Of a stretch of 61,013 nucleotides of DNA, positions 44,404 to 51,949 are shown in pieces. A model generated the notes under the pieces. That model did not search any database. It was not told the DNA's origin and saw nothing but the letters and a program-made list of their open reading frames with translations. The position numbers were made by a program, and so were the translations under genes. Numbering within the stretch: position 1 is the first letter of the stretch; every line of letters begins with the position of its first letter. This DNA comes from an uncultured Verrucomicrobiota bacterium (GTDB lineage Bacteria > Verrucomicrobiota > Verrucomicrobiia > Opitutales > Opitutaceae), in contig CAJCBL010000186.1 in the NCBI GenBank assembly GCA_903960515.1, forward strand, positions 1-61,013, written 5' to 3'.

Positions 44404-44613
44404 TGAACGTTGCCGGGCCCCAGGGTGGCCGGCGGCACTGCGCACACCAAAGCGCCCGCCCAAAAGCAGACTCACCACACGGCACGACGGCCACAGCCAA
44501 CGCGGGGCGCACCGCACAATTCGTCGCCGGCACACCAGCAACCAGCGGTGAAAACCCTTCGGCTTCCATAGTACTCCAATACGCGCTCAACCTTGAAGAA
44601 TGACAGGGGACAC

Positions 44614-44826
44614 GATCAGCGAGCGTACTTCCGTGATCCTCACCGGCGATCTGACACTCATCGCCCAGCTCCGAACGCTCCACACAATCCTCACACCTAC
44701 GTTGGCGGGTGCAAAGCCCGCGCCACCGTGCAAAAGCCGCCCAGATCAAATCAACCCCACTCCTCGCACAGCCCGACCATATAAGACTGACGGTCGTCAG
44801 TTTATACGGTTGGCAGAATAGCCGAA
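44614..44826. repeat. ~215-bp direct repeat, unit 2
   Basis: Second copy of the unit at 44183-44403, roughly 75-80% identical by eye with a few small indels, same order of blocks and the same terminal palindrome. Confidence 0.75.
44777..44809. promoter_or_regulatory. Palindrome, putative operator, copy 2
   Basis: Same as copy 1 except for an A for G and one inserted G in the left arm (TATAAGACTGACG against TATAAACTGACG). The inner ACTGACG GT CGTCAGT core and the right arm are unchanged. It lies 196 bp before the lipoprotein start. Confidence 0.5.
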
Positions 44827-45004
44827 GAGCGAATCCGGCACTGTGCGCAAACTTAACGTCCAGTCCCACCCGGCATGGCCGGCCGGTGACACAGCTTGAC
44901 CGGGTGGCCCCCAGCGACTCGAATCACAAACTTCGGATACCGAAGCCCTGCCTGCACCGCGCACCAGACAACAGCAACCACCCGCAAATTCCCTGGATAC
45001 AACC

Positions 45005-45652
45005 ATGAAGAAACTCGCATTCATCACCGCCATTGCCGCCTGCAGCCTGCTGCTCACCGGCTGCGTCACCGGCCGGCGCACCATCGAACTTCCCATCACT
45101 CAAGTGGGCGGCAGCACTGGAGCCAAAGGCGCCATTTTCCTTAGCGCCGTTGAGGACGCCCGCGTTTTCGAGAACAAGCCCAAGGAGGCCTCCACGCCCT
45201 CTGTCGATGGCGACGTAAATAGTCTCACCAAGGAGCAGTTGGCCACAATGATCGGCCGTCAGCGCAACGGATATGGCAAGGCCCTGGGCGACATCGGACT
45301 GAACCCGGGGGATACGGTCGTCAAACGCACCCGCCTGCTGCTGGAGGAAGGACTGCGCCGCCGCGGATACACGGTTACCGACAATGCGACGGATCCCGAC
45401 ACCATGAGCGTCAAGATCGAGCAGTTCTGGGCCTGGTTCACCCCGGGCATGTGGGTGATATCCTTCGACGCCAACGTCGCCTGCAAGATCACCATCACCC
45501 GGGGCGGTACAACCAAGACAATCACAGTGAGAGGTTACGCCAACAACAAGGGGCAAGTCGCCAGCAACGCCAACTGGCAGCTCGCCTACCAGAAGGCCTT
45601 CGACGACTTCCTGGCAAAACTCGATACAGAGTTGGCGCAGGCCGGCCTCTGA
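45005..45652 (+). CDS. YajG-like lipoprotein
   Basis: Predicted lipoprotein of 215 aa: signal MKKLAFITAIAACSLLLTGC with lipobox LTGC. The mature part has TIELPITQVGG, AIFLSAVEDARVFENKP, a central LLLEEGLRRRGYTVTDNATDPDTMSVKIEQFWAWF and a C-terminal AYQKAFDDFLAKLDTEL. This resembles the YajG group of periplasmic lipoproteins of unknown function, but I am not certain of the family. It is the first plus-strand gene after the operator-like repeats. A terminator follows, separating it from radical SAM 3. Confidence 0.72.
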   Translation: MKKLAFITAIAACSLLLTGCVTGRRTIELPITQVGGSTGAKGAIFLSAVEDARVFENKPKEASTPSVDGDVNSLTKEQLATMIGRQRNGYGKALGDIGLNPGDTVVKRTRLLLEEGLRRRGYTVTDNATDPDTMSVKIEQFWAWFTPGMWVISFDANVACKITITRGGTTKTITVRGYANNKGQVASNANWQLAYQKAFDDFLAKLDTELAQAGL

Positions 45653-45673
45653 TCCTCGACTCCCGTCTTGAGC

Positions 45674-45706
45674 AAACCCGCCCCGGGAAACCGGCGGCGG
45701 GTTTTT
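45674..45706 (+). terminator. Rho-independent terminator after the lipoprotein gene
   Basis: AAACCCGCC...GGCGGGTTT stem with a T5 run (45702-45706), 21 bp past the lipoprotein stop. Confidence 0.8.
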
Positions 45707-45802
45707 GTTGCCCTCGCTGCGCTTGTAACCGCCACGGCCCGCCGCTTGTCTTCGCCGGGCCCTCGGCCCCTCTCCCCCCCACCCACAGCGCCCACCCGAC
45801 GC

Positions 45803-47365
45803 ATGCGCGTCACCCTCGTACATCCCGCCGGTTTCAACTTCGTGCCCGGCCAGCCCGACTTCTCGGTGCTGGCCAACCGCATGGCGCCCATCGGCCTGCT
45901 CCAGCTCGCCGCTTGGCTCGAGCAGCACGGCCACCCCACCGCCGTACACGACTGCCTCGGGCCTGTCGCCCCGGTCGGCCTGACCGGCAACGTCGAGCTG
46001 ATCCTGGCCACGAAACCCGACCTCGTGGGCTTCTCCTCCACGACCTCCGGATTCATGGATACGGTGGACCTTGCCGCCGAGATCCGCCGCCGCCGCCCGG
46101 AAATCCGCCTTGTGGTTGGCAACGTCCACGCCACCTCCATCGGCGCTCCGCTGCTGCAACACTTCCCCGAGATCGACGCCCTCTGCATAGGCGAGGGCGA
46201 GGGCGCGATGCTCGACCTCGCCGAGGGGCGCCCCTGGAAGGACATCCCCAACCTGGTCTACCGCGAGGGCGACGCGATCCGCGCCAACCCCCGCCGCAAC
46301 CGCATCCTCGACCTGGATTCGCTGCCCTTCCCCGCCTACGAGAAGCTCGCCGGCTTCCCCCGCGGCTACCACCTGCCGCTCTTCTCCTACGAGAAGCGCT
46401 GGGGCGCCACGATGATCACTTCGCGCGGCTGCCCCTATACCTGCTCGTTCTGCGACCGCACCATCTTCGAGCGTCTCCACAAGTTCAACTCTGCCGCCTA
46501 CATCCATGAGCACATGCGGCACCTGCGCGACCGCTTCGGCGTGCGCCACATCAACATCTACGACGACCTCTTCACCGCCCACAAACAGCGCGTCGACGAC
46601 CTCTGCCGCCTGCTGGTCGACCGCCCCCTGGGCGTGAATTTCAACTGCGCCATCCGCACCGGCCACACCTCCACCGAGATGCTGCGCGATCTCAAGCGCG
46701 CCGGGGCGCTGATGGTTTCCCTCGGTATCGAATCCGCCGACCCCGAGATGATGCGCCGCCACAAGGCCGGTGTCACCCTCGGGGCCGTACGCGACACGGT
46801 GGACAAAATCCACGCAGCCGGCCTGCGGGCGAAGGGCCTGTTCATCTTCGGCCTCCCGGGCGAGACGCCGGCCACACTGCGCGCCACCAGCGATTTCGTC
46901 CTCTCGCTCGATCTCGACGAGATGAACATGACCAAGTTCAGCCCGATGTACGGCGCCCCGATCTGGGAGGAGTGCACCAGCGGCCGCTCGGGCGACTTCC
47001 ACGAGGACTGGCGCCTGATGAACTGCCTGAACTTCGTATTCAAGCCCTCCGGCTTTGCCAGTCGCGAGGAAATGGACGCCCTGTACAACTGGCACGTTCG
47101 GCGATTCTACGACAGCAAAGGCTTCCGCCGGCGCTTCGCCCGCCGCCTGTGGGCGCACCGCTGGAGCCTCTGGCATGTGGTGAAGAACCTGCCACGTATC
47201 GTACAAGCGGCGCGCTATTTCAGCGCGAACAAGGCCCAACTCGACGCCGCGCGCCGCGACTTCCCCCTGCACCCGCGCCAGCCCCGCGATCTCCCACCCT
47301 TCCTCAGCCCCGAGCTGCGCGCCGACGCCGCCACCGCCATTGCTCCAGTGCAGCCGCCACGCTGA
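45803..47365 (+). CDS. B12-binding-type radical SAM protein 3
   Basis: Class B radical SAM protein of 520 aa. The N-terminal domain (1-165) has VTLVHPAGFNFVPGQPDFSVLANRMAPIGLLQLA, LVGFSSTTSGFMDTV and LVVGNVHAT. The cluster motif is SRGCPYTCSFC (C210, C214, C217), followed by INIYDDLFTAHKQRVDDLCRLL and FIFGLPGETPATLRAT, then a C-terminal helical domain rich in aromatic residues. The layout is that of HpnJ/BchE-like enzymes. Start at 45803 follows a terminator, so it needs its own promoter. It lies four bases before the ligase gene, so the two are co-transcribed; it may therefore act on the starter or an early intermediate. Confidence 0.85.
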   Translation: MRVTLVHPAGFNFVPGQPDFSVLANRMAPIGLLQLAAWLEQHGHPTAVHDCLGPVAPVGLTGNVELILATKPDLVGFSSTTSGFMDTVDLAAEIRRRRPEIRLVVGNVHATSIGAPLLQHFPEIDALCIGEGEGAMLDLAEGRPWKDIPNLVYREGDAIRANPRRNRILDLDSLPFPAYEKLAGFPRGYHLPLFSYEKRWGATMITSRGCPYTCSFCDRTIFERLHKFNSAAYIHEHMRHLRDRFGVRHINIYDDLFTAHKQRVDDLCRLLVDRPLGVNFNCAIRTGHTSTEMLRDLKRAGALMVSLGIESADPEMMRRHKAGVTLGAVRDTVDKIHAAGLRAKGLFIFGLPGETPATLRATSDFVLSLDLDEMNMTKFSPMYGAPIWEECTSGRSGDFHEDWRLMNCLNFVFKPSGFASREEMDALYNWHVRRFYDSKGFRRRFARRLWAHRWSLWHVVKNLPRIVQAARYFSANKAQLDAARRDFPLHPRQPRDLPPFLSPELRADAATAIAPVQPPR

Positions 47366-47369
47366 CACC

Positions 47370-48746
47370 ATGACGGCCACCATCCTTTCCAGCTGGCAGG
47401 CCACCGTAGGCCGCGCCCCCTCCGCCCTGGCCCTGATCGACGGCGCAAGCGGGCGCCGGTGGTCGCGCGCCGAGCTCTCCGCCGTCGCCGAGGAGTGGAG
47501 CCAGACCGCCTGCGCGGGGCCCGCCCTGGCCGGCCGGCGCGTGCTGCTGGCCGAGCCCAACGGCCCTGGCTGGTGGCGCGCCTTTCTCGGCCTGCTGCAA
47601 CTCGGCGCCATCCCTGTGCCGGCCGACTCCACCGAACCGGCCGCCGTGCTGGCCGAGCAGGCGCGAGGACTGCGAGCCGGCGCACTCTGGCACGCGGGCG
47701 CACTGCATCCGCTTCCAGGATCGATCCGGCACCGCTGCGGCGACCTCTGCCTGCTCAAGCTCACCAGCGGCAGCACCGGCACGCCGAAAGCGCTGCCCTT
47801 CACCCATGCCCAGATGCTCGCCGATGGCCGGCAGGTCTGCGCTTCGATGGGCATCGGCCCCGAAGACCTCAACCTCGCCGTGATCCCGCTGGGCCACTCC
47901 TACGGGCTAGGCAATCTCGTCGTGCCACTATTGTCACAAGGAACGCCGATGGTCTGCGTAGCCAGCCCGTTGCCACAGGCGCTGGCCGCCGACATCGCCC
48001 GCTGGAAGCCCACCGTTTTTCCCGCCGTGCCCACGCTGCTGCGCGCGATGGTCCGCAGCGATCTCGACCCCGCACAACTCTCCAGCCTGCGACTTGTCGT
48101 CTCCGCCGGTGCCGCTCTGCCTGCCGAGGTTGCCACAGCCTTCTCCGAAAAGTTCGGCCACCGCGTGCACGGCTTCTACGGAGCGAGTGAGACAGGCGGT
48201 ATCTGCTACGACCGCACCGGCGAGGACACCCTCACCGGTCGCTCCGTAGGCACGCCGCTTGAGGGAGTGCAACTGCACTTCCGCCACGGGCAACGTTTCA
48301 CCGTAGCGAGCGCAGCGGTGGGCCGGCGCGGGCGCCACTCGCCCGCGGACCGCGCCACGCTCGATGCCGACGGCGGGCTCGTCCTCCTCGGCCGCGCCGG
48401 CCGTATCGTGAAGATCGCCGGCCGCCGGCTCGACCTCGCCGAAGTGGAGAACGCCCTGCTGGCGCTCCCCGGCGTACGGGCGGCCTGCGTACTGGCGCAT
48501 CCGCAGCGTACCGACGCCCTGATCGCCGCCGTGGCCGCCGACCGTCCCGGCACCGACCTGCGCGCCGAACTGGCCCCGCGGCTCGCTCCCTGGAAGATCC
48601 CCGCCCACATCCACGTGCAGCCGGAGTTGCCCCACTCCGCTCGAGGAAAGCTGGATCGCCGGGCGGTTGAAACTTGGTTGATCTCCGCACCGCCCGCCAC
48701 CAGTAGAGCGTCAACCAAGGTCGCACGTTCTACCCGCCTCCAATGA
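47370..48746 (+). CDS. AMP-dependent ligase (starter-loading, ApeH-like)
   Basis: ANL adenylating enzyme of 458 aa that is expected to activate an aryl acid and load it on an ACP. P-loop LKLTSGSTGTPKALP, A5 FYGASETGGICYD, A7/A8 GRAGRIVKIAGRRLDLAEVENAL and the A10 motif ARGKLDRRA with the catalytic lysine are present. Its short length matches the ligases of aryl polyene loci. The region 48247-48631 is about 98% identical to a truncated copy at 49811, and a 20-residue tail beyond the A10 motif (ISAPPATSRASTKVARSTRL) has no family counterpart. A chorismatase gene 1.7 kb away points to hydroxybenzoate as substrate (inference). Confidence 0.86.
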   Translation: MTATILSSWQATVGRAPSALALIDGASGRRWSRAELSAVAEEWSQTACAGPALAGRRVLLAEPNGPGWWRAFLGLLQLGAIPVPADSTEPAAVLAEQARGLRAGALWHAGALHPLPGSIRHRCGDLCLLKLTSGSTGTPKALPFTHAQMLADGRQVCASMGIGPEDLNLAVIPLGHSYGLGNLVVPLLSQGTPMVCVASPLPQALAADIARWKPTVFPAVPTLLRAMVRSDLDPAQLSSLRLVVSAGAALPAEVATAFSEKFGHRVHGFYGASETGGICYDRTGEDTLTGRSVGTPLEGVQLHFRHGQRFTVASAAVGRRGRHSPADRATLDADGGLVLLGRAGRIVKIAGRRLDLAEVENALLALPGVRAACVLAHPQRTDALIAAVAADRPGTDLRAELAPRLAPWKIPAHIHVQPELPHSARGKLDRRAVETWLISAPPATSRASTKVARSTRLQ

Positions 48747-48813
48747 ATAAACCCGGCCGAGAATTCAGGCGCGGTAATCAACTGCGGCCAAAGGGCTCGC
48801 TACCCGACCGAAA

Positions 48814-49602
48814 TCAGAGGTCGATGCCGAAGTCAAAGCAACTGCCGTTGGCCAACCCCATCAGCCCGACAACGGTTTGATCGGAGGACATGACCATCGC
48901 GTATTCACCGACGGTCAATGCCCGCTGGGGCACCGCCCGGTAGATGACAAATCCCTTTGGCGCCCTCACCTGCTCGAATCGCTCAAACTTCATGGCAACC
49001 ACTCGCTGAGGAGGGAATCCGGTCGAGTAACTGGCGTAGCCGCCGCCGGTCATGACTTCCCGGCTCCCGTTCTTGCGAACCGCAAAATTGACGAGATCCA
49101 CAGCACTGTTCGGCTGAGCGCGCTCCGGAATACAGAGAAGGAAATTCGGCGTGGAGTTCTTGAGCCGAATGTTGCTGCGCACGCCGCTCAACACGCAATA
49201 GCTTGCCACCCCACCGAATCCCAAACCCCGCGCCGCCGCGCGAACCTGTAACTTCGAATACTGCAATACAGTCTCGGTACCGCCATCGAGCAAGATCACG
49301 TCGGAGGGCGACATCAGATCGCCACTTCTCGCTTCCACCGTTTTGGTCTCGGTAGACTTGCCAGCAACCCGACTAATCACGGCAGTCACGATGGTCTTAG
49401 ACACCTTGGCTTCCCCCAGACCAATCAGGCCGTCGGGTGTAGCGTCAAACTTCGGTTCACTATTCTGGATCGCAGACAAAATGATACCTTCGTCGAGGCC
49501 GGAGCGAACCATCTTGATGACATCATCGTTGGTCATGGGGGCAGCCATCACAGCCGCGCCGAGCAGAGACAGGGACAACAAGAGAGAACTAAGGAGTCGC
49601 AT
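48814..49602 (-). CDS. Exported protein of unknown function
   Basis: Predicted periplasmic protein of 262 aa; family not recognised. Signal peptide MRLLSSLLLSLSLLGAAVMA. The mature N-terminus MTNDDVIKMVRSGLDEGIIL resembles the short helical motif found in many exported proteins of Acidobacteria and Verrucomicrobia. The rest is beta-rich (DVILLDGGTETVLQYSKL, VDLVNFAVRKNGSREVM, MKFERFEQVRAPKGFVIYR). Base composition is visibly less GC-rich than its neighbours. It lies between the ligase and the rearranged ligase/chorismatase relics, so it may be an insertion. Confidence 0.7.
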   Translation of the reverse strand: MRLLSSLLLSLSLLGAAVMAAPMTNDDVIKMVRSGLDEGIILSAIQNSEPKFDATPDGLIGLGEAKVSKTIVTAVISRVAGKSTETKTVEARSGDLMSPSDVILLDGGTETVLQYSKLQVRAAARGLGFGGVASYCVLSGVRSNIRLKNSTPNFLLCIPERAQPNSAVDLVNFAVRKNGSREVMTGGGYASYSTGFPPQRVVAMKFERFEQVRAPKGFVIYRAVPQRALTVGEYAMVMSSDQTVVGLMGLANGSCFDFGIDL

Positions 49603-49659
49603 AGCCCGAACCGTGTTCAGTGCCTCCCGACGTGTCGAACCCTATTTCCGAAGCGGTAC

Positions 49660-49799
49660 TATTCCCGCCGGCCTCCGCGCTCATCAGCGTACCCTATATC
49701 TCAACACCGAGTTCCCGGTGACAGATATCGGAGCGCAGATAGCTCACCCGATCAGCCGGCCGCAGCATAGCGCGCGCGAGCACAGCCAACACCGCCCCA
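49660..49799 (-). pseudogene. Chorismatase 3' relic
   Basis: Reads on the minus strand as RVSYLRSDICHRELGVEI, stop, GTLMSAEAGG. It aligns without gaps to the end of the intact chorismatase (QVSYLRSDICRRELTIEIEATLIGAEVGG), about 82% identical in DNA over 85 bases. The stop replaces the Glu of the conserved EIE segment. Only about 45 codons remain. Confidence 0.8.
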
Positions 49800-49810
49800 C
49801 GATCGCATTC

Positions 49811-50250
49811 TAGGCACGCCGCTTGAGGGAGTGCAACTGCACTTCCGCCACGGGCAACGTTTCACCGTAGCGAGCGCAGCGGTGGGCCGGCGCGGGCGCC
49901 ACTCGCCCGCGGACCGCGCCGCGCTCGATGCCGACGGCGGACTCGTCCTCCTCGGTCGCGCGGGCCGTATCGTGAAGATCGCCGGCCGCCGGCTCGACCT
50001 CGCCGAAGTGGAGAACGCCCTGCTGGCGCTCCCCGGCGTACGGGCGGCCTGCGTACTGGCGCATCCGCAGCGTACCGACGCCCTGATCGCCGCCGTGGCC
50101 ACCGACCGTCCCGGTACCGATCTGCGCGCCGAACTGGCCCCGCGGCTCGCTCCCTGGAAGATCCCCGCCCACATCCACGTGCAGCCGGAACTGCCGGTTA
50201 CCGAACGCGGAAAGACCGACCGGCAAGCCGTGGCGAAGCTGCTGGGCTAA
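49811..50250 (+). pseudogene. 5'-truncated ligase copy
   Basis: Encodes only the C-terminal lobe of the ANL ligase, from GTPLEGVQLHFRHGQR to the end. The first 385 bases match 48247-48631 of the intact gene with about nine differences and no indels, then the tails diverge: VTERGKTDRQAVAKLLG here against HSARGKLDRRAVETWL there. Without the N-terminal domain it cannot adenylate. A short open frame remains, but no start with a Shine-Dalgarno is visible. Confidence 0.85.
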
Positions 50251-50365
50251 ACGCCCTTCCCTCCTCATAGCAGAAGCGCTTCGCTTCCCCGCGAAGGACC
50301 GGTGAAGTGCAGCACCGAAGCGGGCGCCGACTGAGCGTCCTGGCCGAACCCCTCAGTCCATGCGG

Positions 50366-50400
50366 GTCGGTCGGAGACCGGACCTGCTTCGGACCGACCA
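50366..50400. repeat. Half palindrome, GGTCGGAGACC type
   Basis: GGTCGGTCGGAGACCGGACC followed by CGGACCGACC. Half unit of the family seen in full at 50406-50495. Confidence 0.6.
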
Positions 50401-50405
50401 AGCGA

Positions 50406-50495
50406 GTAGGTCCGGTCTTTGACCGGACCAGGGACGTAAACGTTTGTTGGTGGTCACACCAAGCGCGGTATGGACCGGTCGGAGACCGGTCCTAC
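50406..50495. repeat. Palindromic repeat, GTAGGTCC...GGTCCTAC type
   Basis: 90-bp composite inverted repeat; left GTAGGTCCGGTCTTTGACCGG and right CCGGTCGGAGACCGGTCCTAC-type arms as at 21178-21269. It overlaps the chorismatase stop and may serve as its terminator. Confidence 0.72.
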
Positions 50496-51430
50496 TCGCC
50501 GCCTACCTCAGCGCCAATCAGCGTAGCCTCGATCTCGATAGTGAGTTCCCGGCGACAGATGTCGGAGCGCAAATAGCTCACCTGATCCCCCGGCCCAAAC
50601 AGTTCCCGATCGAGCAGAGACCTCACCGCACCAAGGTCGGCCGCGTCCCGCAGGTACACCTTGAAATGCCGGACCGCGGCCCGGCCTCGCGCGAGATCGG
50701 CACCCAGCCCGCAGGCCACGGAAATCTCGCGCAGGTTCTCCAGGGTTGAGGCGAGTTGCGGCAGGGTTTCACCTGGCGCCAGTGTCGCATGTCCACGGAT
50801 GGCTGCCGTTCCAGAAATGAATACGTCGTGTCGTCCGTCCACGCCCGGCACCACAGTAGCGCGAGCGAAGCTCGGCGGCCGCGGCCCGTGCTCGACCGGA
50901 TACTCGTAGGCGGGCAACTGCCGGGGATTCTCAACATGGCGCAGTCGGCGATGGGTGGCCGCGAAGATCACCACGAGCTTCGCCGCGTCGGTGCCCACGG
51001 CCGAGGCCGCCGGCACAAAACGCTGAAAATCCCGTCCGAACTCCGCCTCAAACGCCAGCGACCGCCCGCGGCTGAATGCACGGTAACGCTCAAGTCCACA
51101 CGCCTCCGGGGCGTTGATCGCGGGCACATAGTTCCAAACGCGGGCCAAGTGCATCCCTCGCGTCACCGCAAAGAGCGCAGTATAGAGTTCGCGCGTCGCC
51201 AGTTCGATGATTCCCCCTGTAGGTACCGTCGCCGCACCCAGCAACCATCCCTCCGCCCGGGAGAGCATGAACGGCCCGGCCATCCCCGCAGACTCGGCAG
51301 CCGGAAACACCCGCTCGACGGCCAGACCGTCGAGCACAGGCAACCCGGTGGAGAAGCAAGCTCCTCCGGTCGCCGCCAAAACAACACCCAACCGCGACCG
51401 CTCTGCCGCGGCTGGAGACAGATCGTGCAT
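50492..51430 (-). CDS. Chorismatase (FkbO/Hyg5/XanB2 family)
   Basis: Hydrolyses or eliminates chorismate to give a dihydroxycyclohexadienoate or 3-/4-hydroxybenzoate plus pyruvate. The 312-aa protein has the family blocks VWNYVPAINAPEACGLERYR, AFSRGRSLAFEAEFG, FISGTAAIRGHAT and, near the end, SYLRSDICRRELTIEIEATL, where the Cys and Glu belong to the active-site region. XanB2 of this family supplies hydroxybenzoate for xanthomonadin, an aryl polyene; the nearby ligase, ketosynthases and ACPs make the same role likely here. The subtype (which product) cannot be decided by eye. The gene is on the minus strand, convergent with the ligase copies. Confidence 0.86.
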   Translation of the reverse strand: MHDLSPAAAERSRLGVVLAATGGACFSTGLPVLDGLAVERVFPAAESAGMAGPFMLSRAEGWLLGAATVPTGGIIELATRELYTALFAVTRGMHLARVWNYVPAINAPEACGLERYRAFSRGRSLAFEAEFGRDFQRFVPAASAVGTDAAKLVVIFAATHRRLRHVENPRQLPAYEYPVEHGPRPPSFARATVVPGVDGRHDVFISGTAAIRGHATLAPGETLPQLASTLENLREISVACGLGADLARGRAAVRHFKVYLRDAADLGAVRSLLDRELFGPGDQVSYLRSDICRRELTIEIEATLIGAEVGGE

Positions 51431-51436
51431 GCAGGC

Positions 51437-51838
51437 CTATTTGCTCAGCAAAGCCCGGCCCAGGAACACATCGATGTCCGACTTCAGAAAATTGATCCAG
51501 TTCGTCGGCGCCCCGCCGTTCCGGGACTGGCCCAAGGCATAGATCTCGATCTTGGAGGAGTCGTAGCGGATGGTCAGCGTAGCCACATTCTTGCCGCGCT
51601 CGTAGTGGGCCACGATCTGCCCAGGGGCCTTGTCGCGCACCACCCACTTACGGCCGATCAGCGCCTGCTGGATAGCCGACTCGGCATCGGCAACCGTGAG
51701 CTTGGGCGACACCGTGATGGTGGCGACGTTGGCACCGATGTTGGCATCGGCAGCCCGGGATGAGGGCACGAGGCTGAACATGGCGCAAAACGCCAGGACC
51801 ATCAGGGCGCGAAGGATGTTTTGGGAGAATGCTTTCAT
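51437..51838 (-). CDS. Small exported protein of unknown function
   Basis: 133 aa with a signal peptide (MKAFSQNILRALMVLAFCAM...SSRA). The mature domain has ATITVSPKLTVADAESAIQQALIGRKWVV, IVAHYERGKNVATLTIRYDSSKIEIYAL and NWINFLKSDIDVFLGRALL. Similar small beta-alpha domains occur in exported proteins of unknown role. Six bases before the chorismatase start on the same strand, so the two could be co-transcribed, with this gene first. Confidence 0.72.
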   Translation of the reverse strand: MKAFSQNILRALMVLAFCAMFSLVPSSRAADANIGANVATITVSPKLTVADAESAIQQALIGRKWVVRDKAPGQIVAHYERGKNVATLTIRYDSSKIEIYALGQSRNGGAPTNWINFLKSDIDVFLGRALLSK

Positions 51839-51949
51839 GGCTATGTGGGGCTCAGGCTAGGCCCCGAGCATTTCCCCTGCAAGTGAGATATGGGCACACA
51901 CTAAGCCGTTGAATCGCTTGGCCCACGGGATTGCGTGTTGGTCCCAGCT

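Noticed and set aside
44010-44869. Short frames in the duplicated units (EDFVERPEPGDECQI and EDCVERSELGDECQI)
   Set aside because: The peptides are similar only because the DNA is duplicated. No start, ribosome site or known family; frames are not kept across the whole unit.
44924-47872. Open reading frame of 982 codons on the minus strand
   Set aside because: It is antisense to the YajG-like lipoprotein, radical SAM protein 3 and ligase genes, which all have clear motifs. High GC content creates long antisense frames.
50366-50495. CRISPR array
   Set aside because: Repeats are palindromic with differing spacings and no regular spacers; no cas genes.
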